64,000 nucleotides of DNA from Streptomyces sp. NBC_00461. Its GTDB lineage: Bacteria; Actinomycetota; Actinomycetes; Streptomycetales; Streptomycetaceae. The notes beneath the pieces are model-generated. The model had not been told where the DNA came from. It searched no databases and saw nothing but the letters and a program-made list of their open reading frames with translations. Location: the NCBI RefSeq assembly GCF_036013935.1, contig NZ_CP107902.1:1488001-1552000 (forward strand), given 5' to 3'. The position numbers and the translations under genes are program-made. Positions 56,820 to 64,000 of this stretch are shown here, in pieces. Within the stretch, counting starts at the first letter, position 1; each line of letters opens with the position of its first letter.

Positions 56820-57677
56820 GTGACAGCATTTTTCGCGCTGTCCACCAGCCTCATGTGGGGGCTGGCCGACTTCGGCGGCGGACTGCTGACGCGACGTGCG
56901 CCGGCGCTCACCGTGGTCGTCGTCTCGCAGGGGATCGCGGCGGTCGTCCTCGGGGTGATCATGGTCGCCACGGGTGGCTGGAGCGAGGCGGGTCCGCGGC
57001 TGTGGTTCGCCTTCGCCGCAGGTCTGGTGGGGCCGGTCGCCCTGTTCTCGTTCTACAAGGCCCTCGCGCTCGGCCCGATGGGCGTCGTCTCCCCGCTCGC
57101 GACTCTGAGCGTGGCGGTCCCGGTCGGCGTAGGCCTCGTCCTCGGCGAACGCCCCGGCCTGATGCAGGTCGCGGGGATCGCGGTCGCCGTCACCGGCGTC
57201 GTGCTGGCGGGCGGACCCCAGCTCAAGGGCGCGCCCGTGCAGCGGCAGGCCATCCTGCTCACGCTCGTCGCGGCACTCGGCTTCGGCACGGTGTTCGCGC
57301 TGATCACGGAGGCGTCGGCGAGTGTCACGGGCCTGTTTCTCGCGCTGTTCGTGCAGCGACTGACCAACGTCGCCGGGGGCGGCATCGCGCTCTACGTCTC
57401 CGTGAAGCGCGGCGGCGAGGCGCTCCCGGCCGGCGGTTTCCCCTGGGCGTCTCTCCCGGCGCTGGCCTCCGTCGGCCTCGCGGACGTCGCGGCCAACGGC
57501 ACGTACTCGGTCGCCGCACAGCACGGCCCCGTCACGGTGGCCGCCGTCCTCGCCTCGCTCTATCCGGTGGTGACCGCACTCGCCGCCCGCGGCTTCCTCA
57601 GCGAACGGCTCCGCGGCATCCAGGCGGCGGGCGCGGGCCTCGCCCTGGTGGGCACGCTGCTGCTGGCGACGGGCTAG
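56820..57677 (+). CDS. EamA/DMT-family transporter
   Basis: A 285-residue membrane exporter with ten hydrophobic segments in two EamA repeats (first from STSLMWGLADFGGGLLT, second from ILLTLVAALGFGTVFALITEA). The SFYKALALGPMGVVSPLATLS segment near residue 80 and its counterpart ASLYPVVTALAARGFLSER near 240 are typical. GTG 56820 has GAGGTGA upstream. It is divergent from the XRE-cupin regulator and so likely repressed by it. Substrate unknown; amino-acid or metabolite export is common in this family. Confidence 0.9.
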   Translation: MTAFFALSTSLMWGLADFGGGLLTRRAPALTVVVVSQGIAAVVLGVIMVATGGWSEAGPRLWFAFAAGLVGPVALFSFYKALALGPMGVVSPLATLSVAVPVGVGLVLGERPGLMQVAGIAVAVTGVVLAGGPQLKGAPVQRQAILLTLVAALGFGTVFALITEASASVTGLFLALFVQRLTNVAGGGIALYVSVKRGGEALPAGGFPWASLPALASVGLADVAANGTYSVAAQHGPVTVAAVLASLYPVVTALAARGFLSERLRGIQAAGAGLALVGTLLLATG

Positions 57678-57680
57678 TTT

Positions 57681-58445
57681 CTAGGCCTCGGCGTCCAACT
57701 CGGCGAGCCGCGCGACCGTCTCCTCGTCCAGTTCCGAGAGCGCGCGCAGCTGTTCGGGGGTGATCCCGTCCGGTATCGGCACCGGCGCGGGTGTCCTGAG
57801 GGGCGGCTGCCAGCCCTCGCCGGCCGTCCAGCGCCGTACGACTCGGGCGGGCGCGCCCGCGACCACGGCGTGGTCGGGCACGACGCCTCGGACCACGGCA
57901 CCCGCGGCCACCACCACGTTCCGTCCGATCCGCGCGCCCGGCAGGATCACCGCGCCGGTGCCGATCCAGCAGCCGGAACCGATCGCCACCGGCTCCATCC
58001 GCGGCCACTGCTTGCCGATGGGCTCGTGGGGATCGTCGTAGGAGTGGTTCGTGGACGTGACGTACACGTACGGCCCGAAGTAGCAGTCGCTGCCGATGGT
58101 GACCGTCGTGTCGGCGATGACATGGCTGCCCCGGCCCAGGACGACGCCGTCCCCGATGCGCAGGATCGGGTCGGGGCCGAGGTCGAGGTCGGGCATCAGG
58201 CCGGCGGTGAGGGTGACCTGTTCGCCGACGATGCAGTGGGAGCCCAGGTGGATCCAGGGTTCGCCGAAGACCGTGCCGAGCGGGAAGGCGAGCCGGGTGT
58301 GGGCGCCCAGCGCACCGAAGCGGAAGCGTCCCGGATGCTGCGCGGTGACCGAGCCCGTGCGCTGCACCCAGGCCCAGCCCGCGTGGACGGCGCGCTGCGT
58401 GAGGCTTCGCCGCCAGGATGAGAACGTGTTCTTGCGCTTCGGCAC
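57681..58445 (-). CDS. left-handed beta-helix O-acyltransferase
   Basis: A 254-residue acyltransferase of the LbH (hexapeptide) superfamily. Hexapeptide rungs run from about residue 65 to 205 (IHLGSHCIVGEQVTLT, ILRIGDGVVLGRGSHVIADTTVTIGSDCYFGPYVYVTST, then WIGTGAVILPGARIGRNVVVAAGAVVRGVVPDHAVVAGAPARVVRR). The catalytic His is expected in the NHSYDD loop near residue 133. It probably transfers an acetyl group to a sugar or lipid-linked glycan. A C-terminal acidic helical tail of 40 residues is extra. Convergent with the EamA gene, three bases apart. Confidence 0.88.
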   Translation of the reverse strand: MPKRKNTFSSWRRSLTQRAVHAGWAWVQRTGSVTAQHPGRFRFGALGAHTRLAFPLGTVFGEPWIHLGSHCIVGEQVTLTAGLMPDLDLGPDPILRIGDGVVLGRGSHVIADTTVTIGSDCYFGPYVYVTSTNHSYDDPHEPIGKQWPRMEPVAIGSGCWIGTGAVILPGARIGRNVVVAAGAVVRGVVPDHAVVAGAPARVVRRWTAGEGWQPPLRTPAPVPIPDGITPEQLRALSELDEETVARLAELDAEA

Positions 58446-58586
58446 CCGCTCACCGTACTCAGGGCCACGTGCACCGACGGGCTCCGCGCCCTGTGATCTT
58501 CACCCCACCTGAGCAGGCGTCACCCGGGACGCGGATCACCCGTAGCGGATGAGGCGGCCGCGGCCGACCTGTGGTGCGGTTCGAGG

Positions 58587-59237
58587 ATGACTATGCGCAG
58601 CCTCCCGAACCCCTTCGACGCGGCGGGGCGAGTGGCCCGGTACGCACTGGGGACCGCCGGCTCGGTCGCCGACCGCGTGGTCCCCGCGGTGACGGCCGCC
58701 GTCCTGGACCGGCTCGACCTGGACGGCCTGGCCGCCCGCATCGACGTCAACCGGATCGCCGACCGCGTGGACGTGATGCGCGTGGCCCGCCGGCTTGACG
58801 TCGACCTCGTCGCCGACCGGGTCGATGTGGATCGCATCGCCGACCGCGTGGACATCGAGCGGGTGGCGGCCCGGGTGGACGTGAACGAGGTCGCCGCCCG
58901 TCTCGACGTCGACAGGGTCGCTGCGCAAATCGACGTCGCCAGGATCGCGGCGCGTATCGACGTCGACCGGATCGCCGCCCGGCTGGACGTGGACGCCGTG
59001 ATCGACCGGATCGACCTGGTCGCGCTCACCAAGGCCGTGCTGGAGGAGATCGATCTGGGCCGGATCGTCCGGGACACCAGCGGCGGGATGGCCGAGGAGA
59101 CGGTCGACGCGCTCCGGCTGAGCAGCGCGCGGGCCGACCGGATGGTGGACCGTGTCGCCGACCGCCTGCTGCACCGACCGGGCGCGGCCCCCAAGGGCAC
59201 CGACGGTCTCGCGCCGCCGCACGGGCAGACACCGTGA
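58587..59237 (+). CDS. nine-residue-repeat protein, unknown function
   Basis: A 216-residue protein built around about ten consecutive nine-residue units (residues 52-142) of the form x-R-I/V-A-x-R-x-D-V, for example DRIADRVDI and ERVAARVDV, corresponding to a 27-base period in the DNA. The first 50 residues (NPFDAAGRVARYALGTAGSVADR) and the last 60 are helical and non-repetitive. No membrane segment or signal is visible. It overlaps the downstream RDD-family gene by four bases (GTGA), so both are made together; a scaffold or docking role at the membrane is only a guess. Confidence 0.8.
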   Translation: MTMRSLPNPFDAAGRVARYALGTAGSVADRVVPAVTAAVLDRLDLDGLAARIDVNRIADRVDVMRVARRLDVDLVADRVDVDRIADRVDIERVAARVDVNEVAARLDVDRVAAQIDVARIAARIDVDRIAARLDVDAVIDRIDLVALTKAVLEEIDLGRIVRDTSGGMAEETVDALRLSSARADRMVDRVADRLLHRPGAAPKGTDGLAPPHGQTP

Positions 59238-59677
59238 CGCGTACGGCGCCGGGCCCCGAGGGCGACACGGCGGGAATCGTGTCACGGTGCCTGGCGGCCC
59301 TGGTCGACGCGATCGTGGTGGCGGGCATCGGCCTCGCCGCATACCTCGCCTTCGGCGGCCTGCGACTGCTCGTCACCGGGCCGCCCTTCCGCATGCCCGA
59401 CCTCTCCGGCTGGCTGACCGGTGTGCTCGGCTGGGCCCTGGCCGTCGTCTACCTGGCTCTGAGCTGGGTCACTTCCGGAGGCACCGTCGGCGACTGGCTG
59501 CTGGGGCTGCGTGTCACCGGCCGCACCGGGCGGCTGCTCGGCATCCCCCGCGCGCTGCTGCGGGCCGTGCTGTGCGTCGTCCTTCCCGTAGGCCTGCTCT
59601 GGGTTCCCTTCAGCCGGCGCCATGCCTCGGTCCAGGACGTCGCCCTGGCCAGCGCCGTGCACTATCACCACTTCTGA
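59234..59677 (+). CDS. RDD-family membrane protein
   Basis: A 147-residue protein with three or four hydrophobic segments. RDD-domain features are GIVSRCLAALVDAIVVAGIGL near residue 15, GTVGDWLLGLRVTGRTGRLLGIPRALLRAV near 85 and PFSRRHASVQDVALASAVHY at the end; the name-giving Arg-Asp-Asp pattern is reduced to RCLAALVD. The family is of uncertain function, with ion-exchange suggested in some cases. GTG start within the stop of the repeat-protein gene indicates coupling and a joint function. Confidence 0.85.
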   Translation: MTRTAPGPEGDTAGIVSRCLAALVDAIVVAGIGLAAYLAFGGLRLLVTGPPFRMPDLSGWLTGVLGWALAVVYLALSWVTSGGTVGDWLLGLRVTGRTGRLLGIPRALLRAVLCVVLPVGLLWVPFSRRHASVQDVALASAVHYHHF

Positions 59678-59758
59678 CACCACCAGCGTCGCCCCGGCAG
59701 GCTGCTCGGGGGGCTCATCGCCTACGGTGCGTGTTGAATCGACGACGAGGAGAGGGCG

Positions 59759-60292
59759 ATGACGCACAAGGCGTTGATCACGGGGATCGGCGGCAGGGAA
59801 CCGAAGATCGACGGGACGGCCTTCGTGGCGCCCACGTCGTCGGTCATCGGCGACGTGACGGTGGAGGCCGGAGCGAGTGTCTGGTACGGGGCGGTGCTGC
59901 GCGGCGATGTCGAGCGGATCTCCGTGGGGGCGCGGAGCAACATCCAGGACAACTGCACGCTCCACGCCGATCCGGGGTTTCCCGTCAGCATCGGGGAGCG
60001 GGTGTCCGTGGGGCACAACGCGGTGGTGCACGGGGCGACCGTCGGGGACGACTGCCTGGTCGGCATGGGGGCGACCGTGCTGAACGGTGCCGTCATCGGC
60101 GCGGGATCGCTGGTGGCCGCGCAGGCCCTCGTGCCGCAGGGCATGCAGGTGCCGCCGGGGTCACTGGTGGCGGGAGTGCCGGCCAAGGTGAAGCGGGAGC
60201 TGACGCAGGAAGAGCGCGAGGGCGTCACGCTCAACGGCACGCTGTACGCGGACCTCGCCAAGGCGCACCACGAGGTGCACGACAGGGCCTAG
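59759..60292 (+). CDS. gamma-carbonic anhydrase family protein
   Basis: A 177-residue left-handed beta-helix protein of the gamma carbonic anhydrase/PaaY class. The three zinc His ligands are expected at CTLHADPG (near residue 68), GHNAVVHGA (near 86 and 91); VWYGAVLRGD near 42 supplies the conserved Arg and Asp. The rungs are well preserved to about residue 135. Activity could be CO2 hydration or thioester hydrolysis. ATG 59759 with GAGGAGAGGG five to fourteen bases before it. Confidence 0.92.
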   Translation: MTHKALITGIGGREPKIDGTAFVAPTSSVIGDVTVEAGASVWYGAVLRGDVERISVGARSNIQDNCTLHADPGFPVSIGERVSVGHNAVVHGATVGDDCLVGMGATVLNGAVIGAGSLVAAQALVPQGMQVPPGSLVAGVPAKVKRELTQEEREGVTLNGTLYADLAKAHHEVHDRA

Positions 60293-60295
60293 GCC

Positions 60296-60946
60296 TCAGT
60301 CGGCGGCCGGGACGGGCTCCGGTTCGGCCGCTTCCCTCTCGGCCGCCGCCTTCTTCGCCTTGCGCTTCAGCACCAGCATCGACGTCAGGCCGATCAGCAC
60401 GGCAGCTACCAGGCCCAGGTACGAGAACCGCTTCAGCCAGTCCTCGGCGACGACGCCCACGTAGTAGATGACGGCCGTCGTGCCGCCCGCCCAGCAGATG
60501 CCGCCGAGGACGTTGGCGAGCAGGAACTTCCAGTACGGCATGTGGAGGACGCCCGCGAGCGGGCCGGCGAAGATGCGCAGCAGGGCGACGAAGCGGCCGA
60601 AGAAGACGGCCCACATGCCCCACTTCTCGAAGGACCGCTCGGCGGTGGCGACATGTCCCTCGCTGAAGTGCCTCGGGAACTTCCCGCCCAGCCAGGCCAG
60701 CAGCGGGCGTCCGCCCTTGCGGCCGATCGCGTAGCCGATGGAGTCGCCGATGACGGCACCGGCGGTCGCGCACGCGCCGAGCACGATCGGGTTGATGCCG
60801 GAGTGCTGCGAGGACAGCAGGGCCGCCGAGACCAGGACGATCTCGCCCGGCAGCGGGATGCCCAGGCTCTCCAGACCGATGACCAGCGCCACCACGGCAT
60901 AGACGGCCCCGGCGGGTACGGTGTCGAGCCACTCCTGGACGTGCAA
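60296..60946 (-). CDS. DedA/VTT-family membrane protein
   Basis: A 216-residue membrane protein of the DedA family with about five or six hydrophobic segments. The family marks are LESLGIPLPGEIVLVSAALL near residue 25, GDSIGYAIGRKGG near 68, and FFGRFVALLRIFAGPLAGVLHMPYWKFL near 115, the region with conserved Arg and Glu needed for lipid/undecaprenyl-phosphate flipping. A TTG start at 60946 is chosen because GGGAGGA lies four to six bases upstream and the family begins there (HVQEWLDTVPAG); the longer open frame runs through a terminator hairpin and cannot be coding. C-terminus is Lys/Glu-rich. Confidence 0.88.
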   Translation of the reverse strand: MHVQEWLDTVPAGAVYAVVALVIGLESLGIPLPGEIVLVSAALLSSQHSGINPIVLGACATAGAVIGDSIGYAIGRKGGRPLLAWLGGKFPRHFSEGHVATAERSFEKWGMWAVFFGRFVALLRIFAGPLAGVLHMPYWKFLLANVLGGICWAGGTTAVIYYVGVVAEDWLKRFSYLGLVAAVLIGLTSMLVLKRKAKKAAAEREAAEPEPVPAAD

Positions 60947-60989
60947 CGCCGGTTCCTCCCGTTGAAAAAACGCTTCGTTCCCTGCATTC

Positions 60990-61020
60990 CCGGCGTGCGC
61001 CCGAAAGGGGCGCACGCCGG
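60990..61020 (-). terminator. terminator after the carboxylesterase gene
   Basis: Thirteen-base perfect arms at 60990-61002 and 61008-61020 around the loop GAAAG, followed on the minus strand by a six-T run at about 60970-60965. It is also just upstream of the DedA gene. Confidence 0.75.
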
Positions 61021-61033
61021 GAAGCCTACCGGG

Positions 61034-62587
61034 TCAGCCCGTTGAGGCGCCGTCCCAGAGATCGCACTGGTGTTCCTGATGGACAGAGGTGCTGAGGGTG
61101 TTCCCGCCCTTGGACGCCGTCTTCAGCGAGAGCACCGTCCCGGGGACACCGGGCATCACCGGCTGCCCCTCGGCACGCGGCACACCGTCCCGTACGAAGG
61201 ATCCCCAGTACTGCACCATCTGCCGCGAGAGCACCCTCTGCTCGGCGTTCAGCGGGGAATCCAGACCGAACTGCCTGAAGAGGTACTGGACCTCGTTCAC
61301 GTGGGTCGCACCGAAGTCGAAGTCCGTGTGCAGGTTGCGCAGGGAGGCGAAGGGCGGGGAGGTGAGGTCGGCGAACTCGTACGAGTAGACCCGGCCGCGG
61401 GTGGCGAGCAGGCCGTCGAGCCGCAGTGCCGGGCAGCTGAACAGCGTGTCGCCCAGTGCGGTGGCATAGGCGATCGTCGGCGTCGGGTAGGCCGACAGCG
61501 GGTAGCGCTGCAGGGCCTGCTCGCCGAAGGCGTTCCGCATGACGTCGGGATACTGCCCGGCCGTGAGCGGCGTGCCGTTCAGGTCATAGGCGGCGAAGGC
61601 GAACAGACGCCCCTCGTCCTTGTTCGAGCCGTTGATCACCGGCACACGGGACGCGGTCCCGTTCGCGACGGCCTCCTCCGGCTGCACCGGCAGGAAGGCA
61701 CCGCCGGCCACCGGGCCCCAGTCGAAGCCGCCCTGGGCCTCAAGGATCTCGCGAGCGGACTTGCCGCGCAGACACGCGATGTCCGTGCAGCCGAGCTTCT
61801 TCACGAAGTCGGCCCCCTGAGCCACCGCGTCCTGGTGCGTGCGTGCGCCGCAGTCGTCGTAGGCACCGCTCTCGATGATGCCCGCGCGGAACAGGCCCCT
61901 CGCCGTCGGTGAGGCCAGCTGGGTGCAGACCGAGCGGCCGCCCGCCGACTCGCCCGCGATCGTGACCCGGGCCGGATCGCCGCCGAAGCGGGAGATGTTG
62001 GCGCGCACCCAGCGCAGCGCCGCCTGTTGGTCGAGCATGCCGAAGTTGCCGGAGACCCGGTCGTGCGTCTCGCCGTCGAGACCGGCCGTGGCGAGGAAAC
62101 CCATCGCGCCGAGGCGGTAGTTGACGGTCACGACGACCGTTCCCGTCTGCCGCGCGAAGGTGTCGGGCACGACGTCCTGACCGGCACCGGCGGTCAGTCC
62201 GCCGCCGTGGAACCAGACCAGGACCGACCGCCTGGCAAAGCCGTCGGGGACGTACACGTTCAGGTCCAGGCAGCTCTCGGTGTACGAGGGCTGCTCGTAG
62301 CCTGGATCCCAACTCGCGCTCTGTACGCACTTGTTGCCGAAGTCCCGTGCGGAGCGCACCCCGTGCCAGGCCCGGACGGCGTGCGGCGCACGCCAGCGGA
62401 GCCTGCCGACCGGCGGCTCGGCGTACGGGATGCCGAGGAACTGCCGTCCCTCGGCGGTGCTTTCGCCGCGTACCCGGCCCGCATCGGTACGGACGACGGG
62501 GTCGCCGTGCGCGGCGGCCTGCGCCGGCACCGGGGCGACGAGGACGGCCGCGAGGGCCGTCAGCACGAGGGCGATTCGGCGTATCAC
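61034..62587 (-). CDS. secreted type-B carboxylesterase
   Basis: A 517-residue extracellular esterase of the alpha/beta-hydrolase carboxylesterase family. A Sec signal (ALAAVLVAPVPAQAAA) leads to FLGIPYAEPPVGRLRW near residue 52, SCLDLNVYVPDG near 107 (a conserved Cys pair), the oxyanion WFHGGGL near 127, the nucleophile elbow IAGESAGG with Ser near residue 213, an acidic NKDEGRLFAF near 325 and the His of THVNEVQY near 430. The GH3 gene upstream overlaps it by four bases (ATGA), suggesting they work together on plant-derived glycosides with ester groups. Confidence 0.92.
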   Translation of the reverse strand: MIRRIALVLTALAAVLVAPVPAQAAAHGDPVVRTDAGRVRGESTAEGRQFLGIPYAEPPVGRLRWRAPHAVRAWHGVRSARDFGNKCVQSASWDPGYEQPSYTESCLDLNVYVPDGFARRSVLVWFHGGGLTAGAGQDVVPDTFARQTGTVVVTVNYRLGAMGFLATAGLDGETHDRVSGNFGMLDQQAALRWVRANISRFGGDPARVTIAGESAGGRSVCTQLASPTARGLFRAGIIESGAYDDCGARTHQDAVAQGADFVKKLGCTDIACLRGKSAREILEAQGGFDWGPVAGGAFLPVQPEEAVANGTASRVPVINGSNKDEGRLFAFAAYDLNGTPLTAGQYPDVMRNAFGEQALQRYPLSAYPTPTIAYATALGDTLFSCPALRLDGLLATRGRVYSYEFADLTSPPFASLRNLHTDFDFGATHVNEVQYLFRQFGLDSPLNAEQRVLSRQMVQYWGSFVRDGVPRAEGQPVMPGVPGTVLSLKTASKGGNTLSTSVHQEHQCDLWDGASTG

Positions 62588-64000
62588 GAGCCCACCTCCA
62601 CGTTCGTCCGCAGTCGAAGATCACGCGAGGACGCACCGACCCACACGGGGCGGCGGCCGGTCCCGAGCACCCAGTGATGGCGCCTGGGGTCCCATGAGGA
62701 CAGGGTGCGCGCGGCGACGTCCACCTCGACCCGCCGCCGCTCCCCCGCACGCAGGGTCAGCCGCCGGTAGCCTCCCAACACCCGTACCGGCTGGTCGAGT
62801 CGGAGCCGGGGCGAGGGTCCGACGTACACCTGCGGCACGGCCACGCCCTCGCGCCGCCCGGTGTTGCGGACGCCGAAGGACACCGCCAGGCCACGCCGCG
62901 TCCAGCGCGCCCGCACGTCCTCGTACGAGAAGGAGGTGTACGACAGTCCGTGCCCGAAGGGGAACAGCGGCCGTACGCCCTCGGCGTCGTACCAGCGGTA
63001 GCCGGCGTGGATGCCTTCCGAGTACTCCTCGGTGCCGTCCACGCCCGGGTAGCGGTGGGGGTCGCCGGCCACGGGGTGGTGGTCGTCGTCGGCCGGGAAG
63101 GACTGGGTGAGACGGCCGCCGGGGTCGCGGTCGCCGAACAGGACGGCGGCGGTGGCGGCCGCGCCCTCCTGGCCCGGGTAGTACATCTGGAGCACGGCCC
63201 CGGTGCGCCTCAGCCAGGGCATCGACGTCGAGGACGAGGTGTTGAGGACGACGGTGGTGCGCGGGTTGGCCGCCGTGACGGCCTCGATCAGCTGCTCCTG
63301 GTGGCCAGGAAGGGCGATCGTGGCCCGGTCCAGGCCCTCGGTCGCGTCCTCGTAGGCGAACAGCACCACGTTCCGCGCGGCCCGTGCGGCGGCGACGGCC
63401 TCGGTGACGTCCCGCGCCCGGGTCGCGCCGGTACTGCGCCGCAGCCGGAAGAGCAGGCCGTCGGCCCCTCCTTGTGCGGTGATCCGCAGCGCATGGGCGC
63501 CCTTGGCGAGCGTCAGGGTCTTGCGGCGCACCGAGAGCCCGTCGGGGGCCGCCGAGACGAGCCCTCCCGTGAAGAACTCGCCGTATCCGGGGGCCTGCGG
63601 GAACAACTCCGTGCCGTCCAGGAGCACCTTGGGGCGTGCCGTGGGCGCGGACGAGAAGTGCAGGACGAGGGTCCACTCGTCGGCGTCGGGGACGGTGAGC
63701 GTTCCGTCGTACGTCCAGACCTTGCCGGCGTCGACCCGGCGGCCCTCGCTGTCGAGGGCGGGGCTCAGCGCGGACGCCGGGATCGCCTTGCCGAACAGGT
63801 CCTCGCCGAGTGCGTAAGTCACTTTCCCGGCACGGGACTTGATGACGTCCAGCGGGCTGTCGGCGTGGTCCGGCACGACGTGCGCGCTCCCGCCGCCGCT
63901 GACGAAGGGCAGGGCGCCGGTCGGGCCGATCACCGCGACGCCGGTGCCCTCGGCCAGGGGCAGGGTGCGGTGCTCGTTGCGCAGCAGGGTGGCGCCCGCC
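62584..64000 (-). CDS. GH3 beta-glucosidase, 5' part beyond the window
   Basis: The C-terminal 470 or so residues of a glycoside hydrolase family 3 enzyme; the start lies past the right edge. Visible parts are the end of the GH3 N-terminal/C-terminal linker (VIGPTGALPFVSGGGSAHV), an inserted PA14-like domain at about positions 63810-63420 (VWTYDGTLTVPDADEWTLVLHF, PKVLLDGTELF), the C-terminal alpha/beta sandwich (NTSSSTSMPWL, then MYYPGQEGAAATAAVLFGDRDPGGRLTQSFP), HGLSYTSFSYEDV, and a fibronectin type III end domain. The PA14 insertion resembles beta-glucosidases acting on branched or aromatic glycosides. The nucleophile Asp is upstream of the window edge. Confidence 0.9.
   Translation of the reverse strand, partial: AGATLLRNEHRTLPLAEGTGVAVIGPTGALPFVSGGGSAHVVPDHADSPLDVIKSRAGKVTYALGEDLFGKAIPASALSPALDSEGRRVDAGKVWTYDGTLTVPDADEWTLVLHFSSAPTARPKVLLDGTELFPQAPGYGEFFTGGLVSAAPDGLSVRRKTLTLAKGAHALRITAQGGADGLLFRLRRSTGATRARDVTEAVAAARAARNVVLFAYEDATEGLDRATIALPGHQEQLIEAVTAANPRTTVVLNTSSSTSMPWLRRTGAVLQMYYPGQEGAAATAAVLFGDRDPGGRLTQSFPADDDHHPVAGDPHRYPGVDGTEEYSEGIHAGYRWYDAEGVRPLFPFGHGLSYTSFSYEDVRARWTRRGLAVSFGVRNTGRREGVAVPQVYVGPSPRLRLDQPVRVLGGYRRLTLRAGERRRVEVDVAARTLSSWDPRRHHWVLGTGRRPVWVGASSRDLRLRTNVEVGS

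Noticed and set aside
1..64000. Secondary-metabolite gene cluster, prophage, tRNA or rRNA genes
   Set aside because: No synthase, structural phage gene or cloverleaf/rRNA-like sequence was recognised on either strand.

Overview
The window is high-GC actinobacterial chromosome, almost certainly Streptomyces. The evidence is very strong G/C third-position bias, many GTG and TTG starts, Tat and Sec signals typical of streptomycetes, RICIN-tailed secreted glycosidases, an ECF41-type sigma factor, an SbcCD pair, and the dispersed intergenic repeat families of this genus. It looks like a chromosome-arm-type region: core genes (purB, sbcCD, a CoA-binding protein, a gamma carbonic anhydrase) are mixed with catabolic, regulatory and decayed mobile segments. 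I see no tRNA, rRNA, CRISPR array, prophage or antibiotic gene cluster.

Layout. 0-5.3 kb: an SGNH hydrolase, a large secreted beta-helix/RICIN protein, then a scar in which the 5' end of a sugar-binding-protein gene is joined to the 3' end of an aldo/keto reductase gene. 5.7-8.1 kb: purB, a mug-type glycosylase and a conserved hypothetical. 8.2-11.8 kb: an ABC-2 exporter divergent from a NarL-type two-component system. 11.9-15.8 kb: regulators (ROK, GntR, ECF41) and an F420/NADP-type reductase. 15.75-23.65 kb: a segment bounded by two inverted, damaged copies of one IS. It holds a secreted GDSL/RICIN esterase, a GH29 alpha-L-fucosidase with lectin tail, and a rotten lactate-utilisation operon (lutB, lutC; lutA not seen). 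23.8-33.8 kb: hydrolase, EamA exporter, MocR regulator, phosphodiesterase PhoD, ACT-GNAT protein, a trans-sulfuration enzyme with divergent Lrp, and a DUF885 protein. 34.1-41.6 kb: a fructan locus of LacI regulator, intracellular GH32, two ABC permeases, binding protein and a divergent secreted GH32, with matching operator-like palindromes at both promoters.

41.8-50.6 kb: an Imm21-like protein, rhodanese, Lrp, SbcC/SbcD, YigZ, SixA-like phosphatase, a cysteinyl-tRNA-synthetase-like protein without catalytic motifs, and a CoA-binding protein. 50.9-57.7 kb: APC permease, DUF1353 protein, ArsR plus zinc/cation CDF exporter, two tiny CTAG-flanked transposon derivatives, a YbaK-type deacylase, and an XRE-cupin regulator divergent from an EamA transporter. 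57.7-64 kb: a sugar O-acyltransferase, an unusual nine-residue-repeat protein coupled to an RDD membrane protein, a gamma carbonic anhydrase, a DedA protein, a secreted type-B carboxylesterase and a GH3 beta-glucosidase that runs off the right edge.

The genes most clearly working together are the fructan locus (secreted enzyme, importer, intracellular enzyme, repressor), the ABC exporter with its two-component system, and SbcCD. The decayed lut genes, decayed AKR/binding-protein scar and intact fucosidase suggest a former deoxyhexose-to-lactate route now partly lost; this is inference. The least explained item is the nine-residue-repeat/RDD pair at 58.6-59.7 kb.
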